A stretch of DNA of 35,371 bases from Balneolales bacterium (GCA_007128855.1 SKWQ01000222.1:1-35371), one strand, 5' to 3'; positions 18,754-28,190 are shown, numbered from the stretch's first letter. The notes: generated by a model not told the origin, from the sequence alone. Made by a program: numbers and translations.

Positions 18754-20094
18754 TCAGTAAAGCACCCCGGCGATGGTGGCTGACATGAGGTTTGCCATGG
18801 TACCTGCGATGACCGCCCTGATGCCAAATTCGGCCAGTTCCGATTTACGCGATGGGGCCAGGCCCCCGATGCCCCCGATCTGGATGGCGATGGAGGCAAA
18901 ATTGGCGAAACCGCACAGGGCGAATGTGGCCATGGCGATGGTTTTCGGGGTGATGGCTTCCAGACGGATCAACTCGGACAGGTCGGAGTAAGCGATGAAT
19001 TCGGTCAGTACGATCTTGGTGCCGAGCATGGATCCGGCGGTGACCGCATCCACCCAGGGAACCCCGATGAGGAACATGAGCGGGGCAAAGATGACCCCCA
19101 GGAGCGACTGCATGGTGAGCTGGAAGCCGGGGAAGAGGCGTTCCAGGCCGATAGTGTCGCCGAACCAGAGGAACATGGAGTTGATCATGGCCAGCAGTGC
19201 GATGAAGGCCAGGAGCATGCCACCGACGTTGAGCGCCAGGCGCAGGCCCTCGGCGGCGCCGGAAGAGGCGGCATCGATGCCGTTGGCATCGGTTTTGTCG
19301 ACCTTGATCTCAACGTCGCCCATGGTGGCGGGGGTGTCGGTCTCCGGATAGATGATCTTGGCGATGACGATGGCGGCGGGTGCGGCCATGATGCTGGCCC
19401 CGAGCAGCTGCTCGGCAAAGAGCTGGCGTCCCACGGTCAGGGTCACCTCGTTGGCCACGGCGTAGGCGTCGCCCAGCATCTGGATGTAGGCGGCCATGAT
19501 CCCGCCGGCGATGGTGGCCATACCGCCGGTCATGACGGTGAGCAGCTCCGACCGAGTCATTTTTTCAATATACGGTTTGATGAGCAGGGGGGACTCGGTC
19601 TGGCCGATGAAGATATTGGCGGTGACGCTGAGCGTCTCGGCCCCGGAAGTGCCCAGCAGTTTGCGCATGGCGGTGGCCATGCCGCGGACGATCGCCTGCA
19701 GGATGCCGTAGTGATACAGAATGGTGGTGATGGATGCGAAGAAGACGATGGTGGGAAGCACCTGGAAGGCGAAGAAATGTCCCAGGCTGCCCTCCATACC
19801 GGGACTCAGGGCCAGATCACCGAAGATGAACTGCGCGCCTTCGGTGGTGAAATCCAAAATCACGACGAAGAAGGATGAGATGATACGGAAAAGCTCTTTG
19901 GGCCATCCCAGCGGTGAGAAGAAGGTGGCCATCTGTTCCCCCTTGAGGATGAAGACACCGAGCGTGATCTGGAGGCCGACTCCGATACCGACCAACCGCC
20001 AGTTGATGTTCCGGCGGTTGTTGCTCATCAGCGTTGCCAGCGCGATGAGAAAAGCCATACCGATGATGCCTCTGATAAGATCTGTTAAATCCAT
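18754..20094 (-). CDS. Concentrative nucleoside transporter (NupC/CNT family)
   Basis: NIFIGQTESPLLIKPYIEKMTRSELLTVMTGGMATIAGGIMAAYI and GTKIVLTEFIAYSDL...ALCGFANFASIAIQIGGIGGLAPSR. Confidence 0.93.
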   Translation of the reverse strand: MDLTDLIRGIIGMAFLIALATLMSNNRRNINWRLVGIGVGLQITLGVFILKGEQMATFFSPLGWPKELFRIISSFFVVILDFTTEGAQFIFGDLALSPGMEGSLGHFFAFQVLPTIVFFASITTILYHYGILQAIVRGMATAMRKLLGTSGAETLSVTANIFIGQTESPLLIKPYIEKMTRSELLTVMTGGMATIAGGIMAAYIQMLGDAYAVANEVTLTVGRQLFAEQLLGASIMAAPAAIVIAKIIYPETDTPATMGDVEIKVDKTDANGIDAASSGAAEGLRLALNVGGMLLAFIALLAMINSMFLWFGDTIGLERLFPGFQLTMQSLLGVIFAPLMFLIGVPWVDAVTAGSMLGTKIVLTEFIAYSDLSELIRLEAITPKTIAMATFALCGFANFASIAIQIGGIGGLAPSRKSELAEFGIRAVIAGTMANLMSATIAGVLY

Positions 20095-20163
20095 AGTGTT
20101 TGGTCTTGTCCGTTGCCTTAGGCCGGTGCCGCTGTGGGTCCCGGCGTCAGATTGCGTTCCTGG

Positions 20164-20817
20164 TTACTTTTTTTTGTCCGTTTGCTCCGGCTGGTCCTCC
20201 CCGGCGGAGGTCTGATTGAAAGCGATGGTCTTCTTGCGTTTCGGGGCGTCGACAGGCGGGCGGAAACAGTGCCGTGCCCGGGGCTCGTATGCCTCGGCTT
20301 CACCCACGAGGATCCGCTGGTCGCTCTGAACCACCCGCTGCGAATAATTGGCGGGCATGCCGCTTTCCGCGCAGATGGCATGCAGTTTGGTGACATATTC
20401 CGCTATGGCGAGCAATTCCGGCATCGGCTCGAACGGCTTCCCCTCGAAATCCATATCCAACCCGGCGATGATGACACGCTTTCCGCTGTTGGCCAGGGTG
20501 TTGGCCACCTCCACAAGCCGGTTGTCAAAAAACTGCGCCTCATCAATGCAGACCACTTCGGCGTTGCCGGTCAAAAGTACGATCTGGTCTGCGGTCGATG
20601 CCACCACACCGGGAAGGGCCGTGGCATTGTGTGAGACCACGTTGATCTCATCATACCGTTTGTCGATTTCCGGCTTGACGATGATCACCCGCTGTCCGGC
20701 AAACTGTCCCCTCCGGGCCCTGCGGATCAACTCCTCTGTCTTGCCACTGAACATGCCACCACAAATCACCTCAATCCATCCTATGTTTTTTGATAATATG
20801 GTGGGTTCGCTGATCAT
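20164..20817 (-). CDS. tdk: Thymidine kinase
   Basis: GWIEVICGGMFSGKTEELIRR P-loop; VVCIDEAQFFD; VIIAGLDMDFEGKPF. Confidence 0.94.
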   Translation of the reverse strand: MISEPTILSKNIGWIEVICGGMFSGKTEELIRRARRGQFAGQRVIIVKPEIDKRYDEINVVSHNATALPGVVASTADQIVLLTGNAEVVCIDEAQFFDNRLVEVANTLANSGKRVIIAGLDMDFEGKPFEPMPELLAIAEYVTKLHAICAESGMPANYSQRVVQSDQRILVGEAEAYEPRARHCFRPPVDAPKRKKTIAFNQTSAGEDQPEQTDKKK

Positions 20818-21110
20818 ATTCGTAACATGCGATATTTCGGGTGCCGGTACACAGACCTCCCGGCAATTAAAAACAATGTGGGATTATCCCTGAAAAGCGT
20901 GAAATGCGCTCCGGGCATGACCGGGTTTTCGCATATGGTGCGCAATATATCTGCCCGGCCAGAAAAAGAAAAATGGAAAGTATAAAAAGATGGGACTCCG
21001 GAGGGCATGGATTAATGCAGTTCATCTATGTCGCGCTTTGCCTTATATTTAAGGCCTTGAATCGTATCTTATGACAAAACGGGTTGGTGCCCATTAGACG
21101 AGTAGCGCCC

Positions 21111-23906
21111 ATGTCGGAAACTAAAGGATTTCAAACGGAACGTGGCAGGAACGGCATTTCCAGGCCGCTCAGTGAAAATGTCACCATGCTGGGAAGCCTG
21201 CTTGGCCAGGCGGTGCAATCCATTGCCGGCGAGGAGATGTTCGAACTGGTGGAATCCCTGCGCGTGCGCTGCAAGGAGGCCTACGGGCAGGGAAAGGATA
21301 CCGAAACACTGCGCAACGATGTGCAGGAGACCATGAAAGGCCTGAGTCCCAACCAGATGGACTGGCTGCTGCGTGCGTTCACCTCGTTCTTCCACCTTGT
21401 CAACCGGGCCGAACAGATCGAGATCACCCGCATCAACCGCGAAAGGGAGCTGAAATCCGACGATGACCATCCGCGTGATGAGTCCGTCATGCAGGCGGTG
21501 CATGCACTTAAAACCGGTGGTGTGGACTATGAGAAGTTCACGGACATCCTTATGGAGCTCAACATCGAGCCCACACTCACGGCACATCCTACCGAGGCGC
21601 GCCGCCGGACCATCCTGCACATCCAGCAGAGTATCTCGGAGCTGGTGCTGCGCATCAGCAATGAGTCGCTGATACCCTCGGAAAAGGAGGAGCTTCTCAC
21701 GGAGCTGTATTCCCTGATAAGTATCCTGATTTCCGCAGACGATGTGCGTCCATCCAGTCTCAGCGTGATCGATGAGGTCAAGAACGGGCTTTTTTTCCTG
21801 ACCAATTCCATTTGGGAAACGGTCCCGAGAATCATGACAGACCTTGAGGATGCCACCGAGTGCCAATACGGTCGGCGACCCGAACTGCCGGTGTTCCTGC
21901 GCTACCGGAGCTGGATCGGGGGCGACCGCGACGGCAATCCCAAGGTGACGGCACAGATGACCCGTGAGACGCTCCGGCTCCACTATCACTCCGCCTTCCA
22001 GAAATATGAGCAGATACTGGAAAACCTCCGGCACGAGCTGTGCATCTCATCGCGGCACATCCGGGTGCCCCGACCCCTGGCCGATTCCATCCACAAGGAC
22101 AATGAAGCCCATGATATTGGCCTGAACATCATGGACCACTGGCAGGAACCCTACCGGCTCAAAGCGCGCTTCATGCAGGTCAAGCTCCGGAAGCAGAAGG
22201 AGGCGCTGCTGGATACTGCCGGAAGCGGCCCCGGTCCCTATCCGGTTTCGGATTTCCTGAAAGATCTCACGCTCATGGCAGACTCCCTGGACGCGTCCGG
22301 TTTTCATGGACCGGCTCGGCGCGGACTCCTGCGGCGGTTGCGTTATCAGGTCAAGGCGTTCGGTTACCATCTGGCGGCACTTGACATACGCCAGCACAGC
22401 GATGTCTTCGGAAGCTGCGTCTCGGAGATGCTGGATGCGGCCGCCGTGGTGTCCGGTTATGAACAGCTTCCGGAGGCGGAAAAAGCGGAGGTTTTACTTG
22501 AGGAACTCAGGAGCTCCCGTCCGCTGGTACCGCGTCACGCACGGCTCAGCAGCAACGCGCTCGAACTGCTTGAGACATTTGATGTGGTCAGCCAGGCCGT
22601 GTCGCGGAATCAGGATGCCATCGGCAGCATCATCGTCAGTATGACGCATGATGTCAGCGACATGCTGGAGGTGCTTTTGCTGGCCAGGGAGTCCGGCCTA
22701 TGGTATTACGAAGAGGACAATGTGGTGAGCAGGGTGGATGTGGTCCCGCTCTTCGAAACGGTCGAAGATCTGACGGAATGCCGGACCGTGATGGACCATC
22801 TTTTCTCCAATGAAATCTACGGACAGCATCTCGTTTCCAGAGGCAGATTCCAGGAGGTGATGCTGGGGTATTCCGACAGCAACAAGGACGGCGGGTACTG
22901 GATGGCCAACTGGGCGCTGCACAAGGCGCAGGAAGCCCTTGCCCTGGTCTGCCGTGAGCATGATGTCACGTGCCGGTTGTTCCACGGCCGGGGCGGTACG
23001 GTGGGACGGGGCGGCGGGCGCTCCAACCAGGCGGTACTGGGCCTGCCAAGGGTCTGTCACAACGGGAAAATCCGCTTTACGGAACAGGGGGAGGTGATCT
23101 CTTTCCGTTATGCCCTGCCAACCATCGCACGCAGGCATCTGGAGCAGATGGTCAACGCCATGATACGCACTGCCGGTGGTTCTTCGGACAGCCAGGATGA
23201 GTCACATTTCGATCCGGAGGGAAGCGATTACGCCCTGATGGAAGAGATATCGAGGCGGTCGATGAAGGTCTACCAGGAGTTCACCCGAAGGGACGATGTC
23301 TGGAGCTGGTATGCCAGGATCACCCCGATCGAATACATCAGCGCCCTGCCGATCGCTTCCCGGCCCGTATCAAGGAAAACCGGTAAGGAAGTGGATTTTG
23401 AAAGTCTGCGCGCCATTCCCTGGGTGTTTGCCTGGACCCAGACACGCTACAATCTGCCCGGATGGTTCGGCACCGGATCGGCTTTGGAGGCCTGTCTGGA
23501 AGAGAATCCGAAGGCCCTTGAGCGCATGCAGCAACTCTATCGGGAGTCCCGTTTTTTCCGGTCCGTCATCGACAATGCCCGGAGGGAACTGGCCAGGGCG
23601 CATCTGGATATTGCCGAAAGGTATTCCATGCAGGCCGATGAGGGCTTTCATGACCTCGTTGCCGGGGAATTTGACAAGACCAGCAAAAATCTGTTGAAAA
23701 TTGCACAGGAAAAACAGCTGCTGTCCAACAACCTGGTCATCCAGCGCTCCATCTCACTACGCAATCCCTATACCGATGTCCTGAACCTGCTTCAGATAGA
23801 GTTGATGCGGCGCTACCGGGATCCCGAACTGACCTCCACGAAAGTGCGGCACGCCCTGTTTTCAAGTATCAACGGAATTGCAGCGGCAATGCAGAGTACG
23901 GGGTAG
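21111..23906 (+). CDS. ppc: Phosphoenolpyruvate carboxylase
   Basis: PTLTAHPTEARRRT, RSWIGGDRDGNPKVT, MLGYSDSNKDGGYWMANW, FHGRGGTVGRGGGRSNQAVL, C-terminal NGIAAAMQSTG; start placed at ATG 21111. Confidence 0.97.
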   Translation: MSETKGFQTERGRNGISRPLSENVTMLGSLLGQAVQSIAGEEMFELVESLRVRCKEAYGQGKDTETLRNDVQETMKGLSPNQMDWLLRAFTSFFHLVNRAEQIEITRINRERELKSDDDHPRDESVMQAVHALKTGGVDYEKFTDILMELNIEPTLTAHPTEARRRTILHIQQSISELVLRISNESLIPSEKEELLTELYSLISILISADDVRPSSLSVIDEVKNGLFFLTNSIWETVPRIMTDLEDATECQYGRRPELPVFLRYRSWIGGDRDGNPKVTAQMTRETLRLHYHSAFQKYEQILENLRHELCISSRHIRVPRPLADSIHKDNEAHDIGLNIMDHWQEPYRLKARFMQVKLRKQKEALLDTAGSGPGPYPVSDFLKDLTLMADSLDASGFHGPARRGLLRRLRYQVKAFGYHLAALDIRQHSDVFGSCVSEMLDAAAVVSGYEQLPEAEKAEVLLEELRSSRPLVPRHARLSSNALELLETFDVVSQAVSRNQDAIGSIIVSMTHDVSDMLEVLLLARESGLWYYEEDNVVSRVDVVPLFETVEDLTECRTVMDHLFSNEIYGQHLVSRGRFQEVMLGYSDSNKDGGYWMANWALHKAQEALALVCREHDVTCRLFHGRGGTVGRGGGRSNQAVLGLPRVCHNGKIRFTEQGEVISFRYALPTIARRHLEQMVNAMIRTAGGSSDSQDESHFDPEGSDYALMEEISRRSMKVYQEFTRRDDVWSWYARITPIEYISALPIASRPVSRKTGKEVDFESLRAIPWVFAWTQTRYNLPGWFGTGSALEACLEENPKALERMQQLYRESRFFRSVIDNARRELARAHLDIAERYSMQADEGFHDLVAGEFDKTSKNLLKIAQEKQLLSNNLVIQRSISLRNPYTDVLNLLQIELMRRYRDPELTSTKVRHALFSSINGIAAAMQSTG

Positions 23907-24000
23907 GAGTGGTGATGAACGGGCAGGCGTATCCACCCGTTCAGGCCCCAGGATTGCCAAACAAACGAATATATTACGAACTGACATACATCTACCTGAC

Positions 24001-24408
24001 ATGGAACTTGATCTTGCAACGCCGGCACTGCTGTTTCCCGCCATCTCCCTGCTGCTTCTGGCATACACCAACCGCTTCCTCACACTTGCCACACTGATCC
24101 GGTCGCTGCACGACCGGTATAAAAAGGAGAGTGATGTGATCCTGTTCTATCAGATCAAGAACCTGAGGTTGCGTACCCGGCTCATCAGGGACATGCAGGT
24201 GTTGGGTGTGATCAGCCTGTTTTTGTCGGCATTGTGCATGCTGTTGCTGTTTCAGGGACTCATGGAGGCAGCCAAGTACACCTTTGGGGCGAGTCTGCTG
24301 TTCCTGCTGGCTTCCCTGGCCCTCTCCATATGGGAAATCCAGATATCCATCAGGGCACTCAACATCCAGCTGGGGGATATGGGACTGGGGCAGGAGGACA
24401 AAAAATAA
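24001..24408 (+). CDS. DUF2721 family membrane protein
   Basis: ATPALLFPAISLLLLAYTNRFLTLATLIRSLHDRY typical DUF2721 N-terminus; three predicted hydrophobic segments; start placed at ATG 24001. Confidence 0.8.
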   Translation: MELDLATPALLFPAISLLLLAYTNRFLTLATLIRSLHDRYKKESDVILFYQIKNLRLRTRLIRDMQVLGVISLFLSALCMLLLFQGLMEAAKYTFGASLLFLLASLALSIWEIQISIRALNIQLGDMGLGQEDKK

Positions 24409-24686
24409 CGAAGCCCCAGGCAGAATCACTACCCGGGGCTGTAAACTTAGAGGTCAATGTAGTTTATTGTGTCCTGTCCATGCAGTACCTTTCGGTATCA
24501 GCACTTGTTATAAGTACGGACAAGTTGCAAGAATGTTGCATTTTATTTTTTAAAAAACAGGACCCTGGAAAAATTGCAGGATGCAGCTCTTCGTCAAGCA
24601 ACCGGGCATGGTGGATTTATGGCGTTCAGGGCCGGCTTGCGCTGCTGCAAGAATAAACTAAGCAGGTCGATGGAACCTTGTGCAGA

Positions 24687-25379
24687 TCAGTTTCCCTGGC
24701 GGACGAACAGCATTCCTTCCAGCCGTCTTGCCTGGTCGGCCACCTGCGAATCCTCGTAATCACTGAGGATGCGGCTAACAAGCTGCGTTGCCCGGGCGAC
24801 CTCATCCGCTTCCATAGCGGCCTGTGCGGCATTGAAGAGGTTCTGAGGTGTAGTGGCCTCGTTGATATCCCACTCAGCGGCCTTTACGAAAACATCAGCT
24901 GCCCGGCTGTACTCACCAAGGTTGGAGAGGACGACAGCATGGAACGAGATGGGGCCGACACCGAGAATGCCACGCGGAGGATCGAACCGCTCGATATATC
25001 TCAGGGCATCATCGTAGTTGCCAAGCTCGGCTTCCGCAACAGCGGCATAGTACCGGGCCAGGTTGCCGGCGCTGGTACGGCCATAATTGTCGATGATTTC
25101 CAGCAGTCCGACGCGAAGCTGTACGTCATCCCCCCAGAGGGCCGTCTCAAACTCCCCCTGCTGGAAGGCCTGCTCGGCATTGACAAGAAGTTCCTGTGCT
25201 TCCACTTGCCTGGCCTGTGAATAGAAATAGTAGAAGATTCCTCCGCCGAGGACAAGGATCACAAGCACGGTGGCTGCAAGGACAGCAGTCAGGTTGCGCT
25301 TGAGGAAACTTGTGAAAAGATAATAACTGGTAAGAAGGGGATCTGTTTCAAGTTGTTCTTTGGATAGTCGCTTGGCCAT
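24687..25379 (-). CDS. TPR-containing single-TM protein (YfgM-like architecture)
   Basis: N-terminal TM (LTAVLAATVLVILVLGGGIFYYFY), then TPR-like repeats. Confidence 0.75.
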   Translation of the reverse strand: MAKRLSKEQLETDPLLTSYYLFTSFLKRNLTAVLAATVLVILVLGGGIFYYFYSQARQVEAQELLVNAEQAFQQGEFETALWGDDVQLRVGLLEIIDNYGRTSAGNLARYYAAVAEAELGNYDDALRYIERFDPPRGILGVGPISFHAVVLSNLGEYSRAADVFVKAAEWDINEATTPQNLFNAAQAAMEADEVARATQLVSRILSDYEDSQVADQARRLEGMLFVRQGN

Positions 25380-25417
25380 ATCTGAAATCTGAAACTGGAA
25401 TGAAGTGTAGGTAAAAA

Positions 25418-25455
25418 GTGAGCTAAATATATCACTGTTTTGTCAGATGACAAAA
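25418..25455 (-). promoter_or_regulatory. Candidate Bacteroidota-type promoter with overlapping perfect palindrome, upstream of the TPR gene
   Basis: Minus-strand TTTG-N19-TATATTTA (consensus TTTG-N19-TAnnTTTG) with TTTTGTCA-TC-TGACAAAA palindrome (25438-25455) covering the -33 element. Confidence 0.5.
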
Positions 25456-26157
25456 TCAGGAGTTGCTATGTGCCGGTGCCTCCAGCCGACCGTGGTGAAG
25501 ATGATAGACGGTTGATGCGATGGCGGCGATCCGGGTGTCATGGGTGATCAGGACGATGGCTGTTTGCTCCTTCTCCCTGATATCCATCAGCAGCGAAAGC
25601 AGCTTGTCGGTATTGGCTTCATCCAGATTTCCGGTGGGCTCGTCGGCCATGATGATTTCCGGGCCGTTCATCAGCGCCCGCGCTACGGCAACACGTTGCT
25701 GTTCACCGCCCGACAACTCGGATGGACGGTGATCCATTCGGTTTTTCAGGCCGGTTTCCTCAAGGAGGTACTCCGCACGCTGACGGATTTCCGGCATGGG
25801 TCTTGCTGCGATGAGCCCGGGCATGAAGACGTTTTCAAGTGCCGTGAATTCGGGCAGCAGATGGTGGAACTGGAAGACAAACCCGATGTTCCGGTTGCGG
25901 AAATCGGCGAGGGATTCGTCGTTCATCCGGGACAGGTCCGCATCCCTGAAGCGGATGGTCCCCTTGTCGGGGCGGTCGAGGCCTCCGAGGATATGAAGCA
26001 GCGTGCTTTTCCCCGATCCGCTCGAACCGACAATGGCGGTCAGGTCATGACGGTTGACCGCGATGTCGACCCCCTTGAGCACGTGCACCGGTTCTGCTTT
26101 GCCCGTGTAGCTCTTGTGGATGTTTTCCGCTGTTAAAAGAGTGGTTGCGGTGTTCAC
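25456..26157 (-). CDS. lolD: LolD-like ABC transporter ATP-binding protein
   Basis: Walker A GSSGSGKST, FVFQFHHLLPEFTALENV, signature LSGGEQQRVAVARAL, Walker B IIMADEPTGNLD. Confidence 0.87.
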   Translation of the reverse strand: MNTATTLLTAENIHKSYTGKAEPVHVLKGVDIAVNRHDLTAIVGSSGSGKSTLLHILGGLDRPDKGTIRFRDADLSRMNDESLADFRNRNIGFVFQFHHLLPEFTALENVFMPGLIAARPMPEIRQRAEYLLEETGLKNRMDHRPSELSGGEQQRVAVARALMNGPEIIMADEPTGNLDEANTDKLLSLLMDIREKEQTAIVLITHDTRIAAIASTVYHLHHGRLEAPAHSNS

Positions 26158-26969
26158 GATGCAGATCCGGTTTCAAATGCAGGAAAAGTCACGGGGGTAA
26201 CAAACAGACATTTTCCCGTTTCCGGGTCGATTTCGGTGAACAGTCCGCAAATTCGGTTGTCTCCGTTGGCCATTTTGTACTTGTGGGGAGTCTGGAGCAG
26301 GAATCGCTTGATGGCGGTCTCCTTGTCCATGCCGATGACAGAATGATACGGGCCCGTCATTCCCACATCGGTGATATAGCCGGTTCCCATGGGCAGCAGC
26401 CGGGCGTCCGCTGTGGGGATGTGGGTATGGGTGCCGGCAACAACGGATACCTTGCCGTCCACATACCATGCGAACGCCATTTTCTCGGCGGTGGCTTCGG
26501 CATGAAAATCCACAAACACGACAGGGGTCTCTTCCCGGATTTTTTCGATGACCCATTCGCCGGCGCGGAAGGGATCGTCTATGGGCTGCATGTAGGTGCG
26601 ACCCTGAAGATTGACCACTCCGATCTTGTGAGGTGTTCCCGGCACCTCATAGACCCCGTAGCCGAATCCGTGAGCTCCCTTCGGATAGTTCATCGGTCGC
26701 AGCAGTTTGGGATCGGTTTTCATGTAGGGATAGATCTTCCACTTGGCGAAACTGTGGTTTCCGCCCGTGATCACATGGACGCCCAGGCCGTACAGCGAGC
26801 GGATGATCTCCTCGTTGATGCCCATCCCTTCATGGGAGTTTTCGGCATTGGCTATCACAAAATCCGCTTCATACTTACTGATGAGGGAGGGAAGCAGTGT
26901 TTCCAGAAGGGAGAGCCCCGGTGATCCGACGATATCGCCGATGAACAGAACCTTTAATGGTTTAGACAT
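26154..26969 (-). CDS. YmdB-like (TIGR00282) metallophosphoesterase
   Basis: LKVLFIGDIVGSPG, NAENSHEGMGI, GGNHSF, VDFHAEATAEK, GTHTHIPTADARLLP; start placed at ATG 26969. Confidence 0.92.
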   Translation of the reverse strand: MSKPLKVLFIGDIVGSPGLSLLETLLPSLISKYEADFVIANAENSHEGMGINEEIIRSLYGLGVHVITGGNHSFAKWKIYPYMKTDPKLLRPMNYPKGAHGFGYGVYEVPGTPHKIGVVNLQGRTYMQPIDDPFRAGEWVIEKIREETPVVFVDFHAEATAEKMAFAWYVDGKVSVVAGTHTHIPTADARLLPMGTGYITDVGMTGPYHSVIGMDKETAIKRFLLQTPHKYKMANGDNRICGLFTEIDPETGKCLFVTPVTFPAFETGSAS

Positions 26970-27006
26970 AAAAACTGGTGGAACGATCTGCGGCTTAAGT
27001 GGAAAT

Positions 27007-27184
27007 AAAAAAACGCTGATGAAGCAGGCACAAGACAAGCTACCGTCATTGACAGTGCGGGAATCCACTCGAACCGGGTCTGCCTTCCACTATTCACCGG
27101 AGTGACATGAGGCCTGGCATTGTCGGACGAAGTTGAACACCCTTTTTTTTAAGTGTTGTGCTTGTTTATGTTAACCCTGCTTCA
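27007..27184 (-). ncRNA. Candidate structured RNA, possibly 6S-like
   Basis: Zap-adjacent intergenic; nested complementary segments TGAAGCAGG/CCTGCTTCA, ACAAGC/GCTTGT, CGTC/GACG, GACA/TGTC, side hairpin AACACTT-A8-GGGTGTT, ending in a T7 tract; read by eye only. Confidence 0.35.
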
Positions 27185-27220
27185 AAAGCGTTTTAAAGAA
27201 ACGATCTTTAATCGGGCCAC

Positions 27221-27532
27221 TTAAATATCGGAATTTTCCTGTTCAATTTCATCCAAAATCTTGCGAAGTGAATCATTAATATCGGTAAACGCATTCAGTT
27301 GCTCAGATGAGCCACCCGGCCTTTCCCCTTCGTTTGCCATGAACAGTTCCTCCGCGATGCTCAGGCAGGCCAGGACCATGATGGTGGGCTCGGACTGGTT
27401 GATGAGTGCCTTTCGGAAATCATGGAACCGCCTGTCCACATAGTCGGCAATCCTGTACATGAGTTCCTCATCGCCCTCGTTTATCTTGAGGGGATATTGC
27501 TTGCCCAGTATGGTAACCTTGATTGATTTCAT
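27221..27532 (-). CDS. zapA: Cell division protein ZapA
   Basis: MKSIKVTILGKQYPLKINEGDEELMYRIADYVDRRF...ACLSIAEELF. Confidence 0.9.
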   Translation of the reverse strand: MKSIKVTILGKQYPLKINEGDEELMYRIADYVDRRFHDFRKALINQSEPTIMVLACLSIAEELFMANEGERPGGSSEQLNAFTDINDSLRKILDEIEQENSDI

Positions 27533-27680
27533 CGGCAGGTTATTTCAGAGAAAAGATCGTATTTCATTTGGATCACTTGAGATTCCCGTGTTTCCGGAGC
27601 GGCCGGCGTTCCGATCATCACCGGTGAGCGGACGGATATGAACCGGATGATCCTGATCCGCGATCGTTGCTGCAAATCAT

Positions 27681-28079
27681 TCACGATTCAGCCGCTGCTG
27701 ATGATCCGGCCCGATCCAGATGTTTGTCTATGCGTGAGATCAGATCGATGATCTGCTGTCTCAGTATTCGCCTTTCGTTTTCGTCCAGTGTGTCGAACAG
27801 CGAAGGGGATGATGGCCCGGATTCTCCGGAGACGGCACCTGGCGTATCGAGGGGATCGATTCCCTGATCCGCCGTCTTTCCGGGCTGCTCCTTTTTGAGA
27901 CGGTCCATTTCCCTGCTGGCTTCGGCGAGTTGTCCGCGTACATCCTTCAACTGGCTGCTGAACTCCAGGTTTTCATCTTTCAAACGTTGGTTTTCCTCTT
28001 TCAGGTCGTTTACGCCAGACTGGATCCTGGTCAACAGATCACGAAACTCCTTATAGTATGGCTGGTCATGGTATGTCAC
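27681..28079 (-). CDS. Short coiled-coil protein of unknown function, between pheT and zapA
   Basis: Heptad-rich IQSGVNDLKEENQRLKDENLEFSSQLKDVRGQLAEASREMDRLKKE; probable GTG start at 28079 preceded by GGAG with 8-nt spacer. Confidence 0.6.
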   Translation of the reverse strand: MTYHDQPYYKEFRDLLTRIQSGVNDLKEENQRLKDENLEFSSQLKDVRGQLAEASREMDRLKKEQPGKTADQGIDPLDTPGAVSGESGPSSPSLFDTLDENERRILRQQIIDLISRIDKHLDRAGSSAAAES

Positions 28080-28190
28080 TGTACATGCTCCGTTTTTGGT
28101 AAGAGACAAGTTGCTGACTGCATACTGCCGGTATTGCACAGAACTGCTATTGTATTACTGCTGTTGAAACGCTGGATGGAAACCCTGATT

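Noticed and set aside
21069-22034. 321-aa minus-strand ORF over ppc
   Set aside because: Antisense shadow of the PEP carboxylase coding sequence
24412-24440. AGCCCC...GGGGCT stem after the DUF2721 gene as a terminator
   Set aside because: No U tract follows on the plus strand and the minus-strand T run is 3-4 nt removed; too weak to call as a feature
25456-26157. LolD-like ATPase without adjacent LolC/E permease as an unusual orphan
   Set aside because: Permease genes are often unlinked in Bacteroidota-type genomes; absence in a 35-kb window is not informative
27050-27085. tRNA T-arm-like string GGTTCGAGTGGATTCCC on the minus strand
   Set aside because: No acceptor, D or anticodon arms around it and the T-arm spacing is wrong; more likely part of the candidate structured RNA
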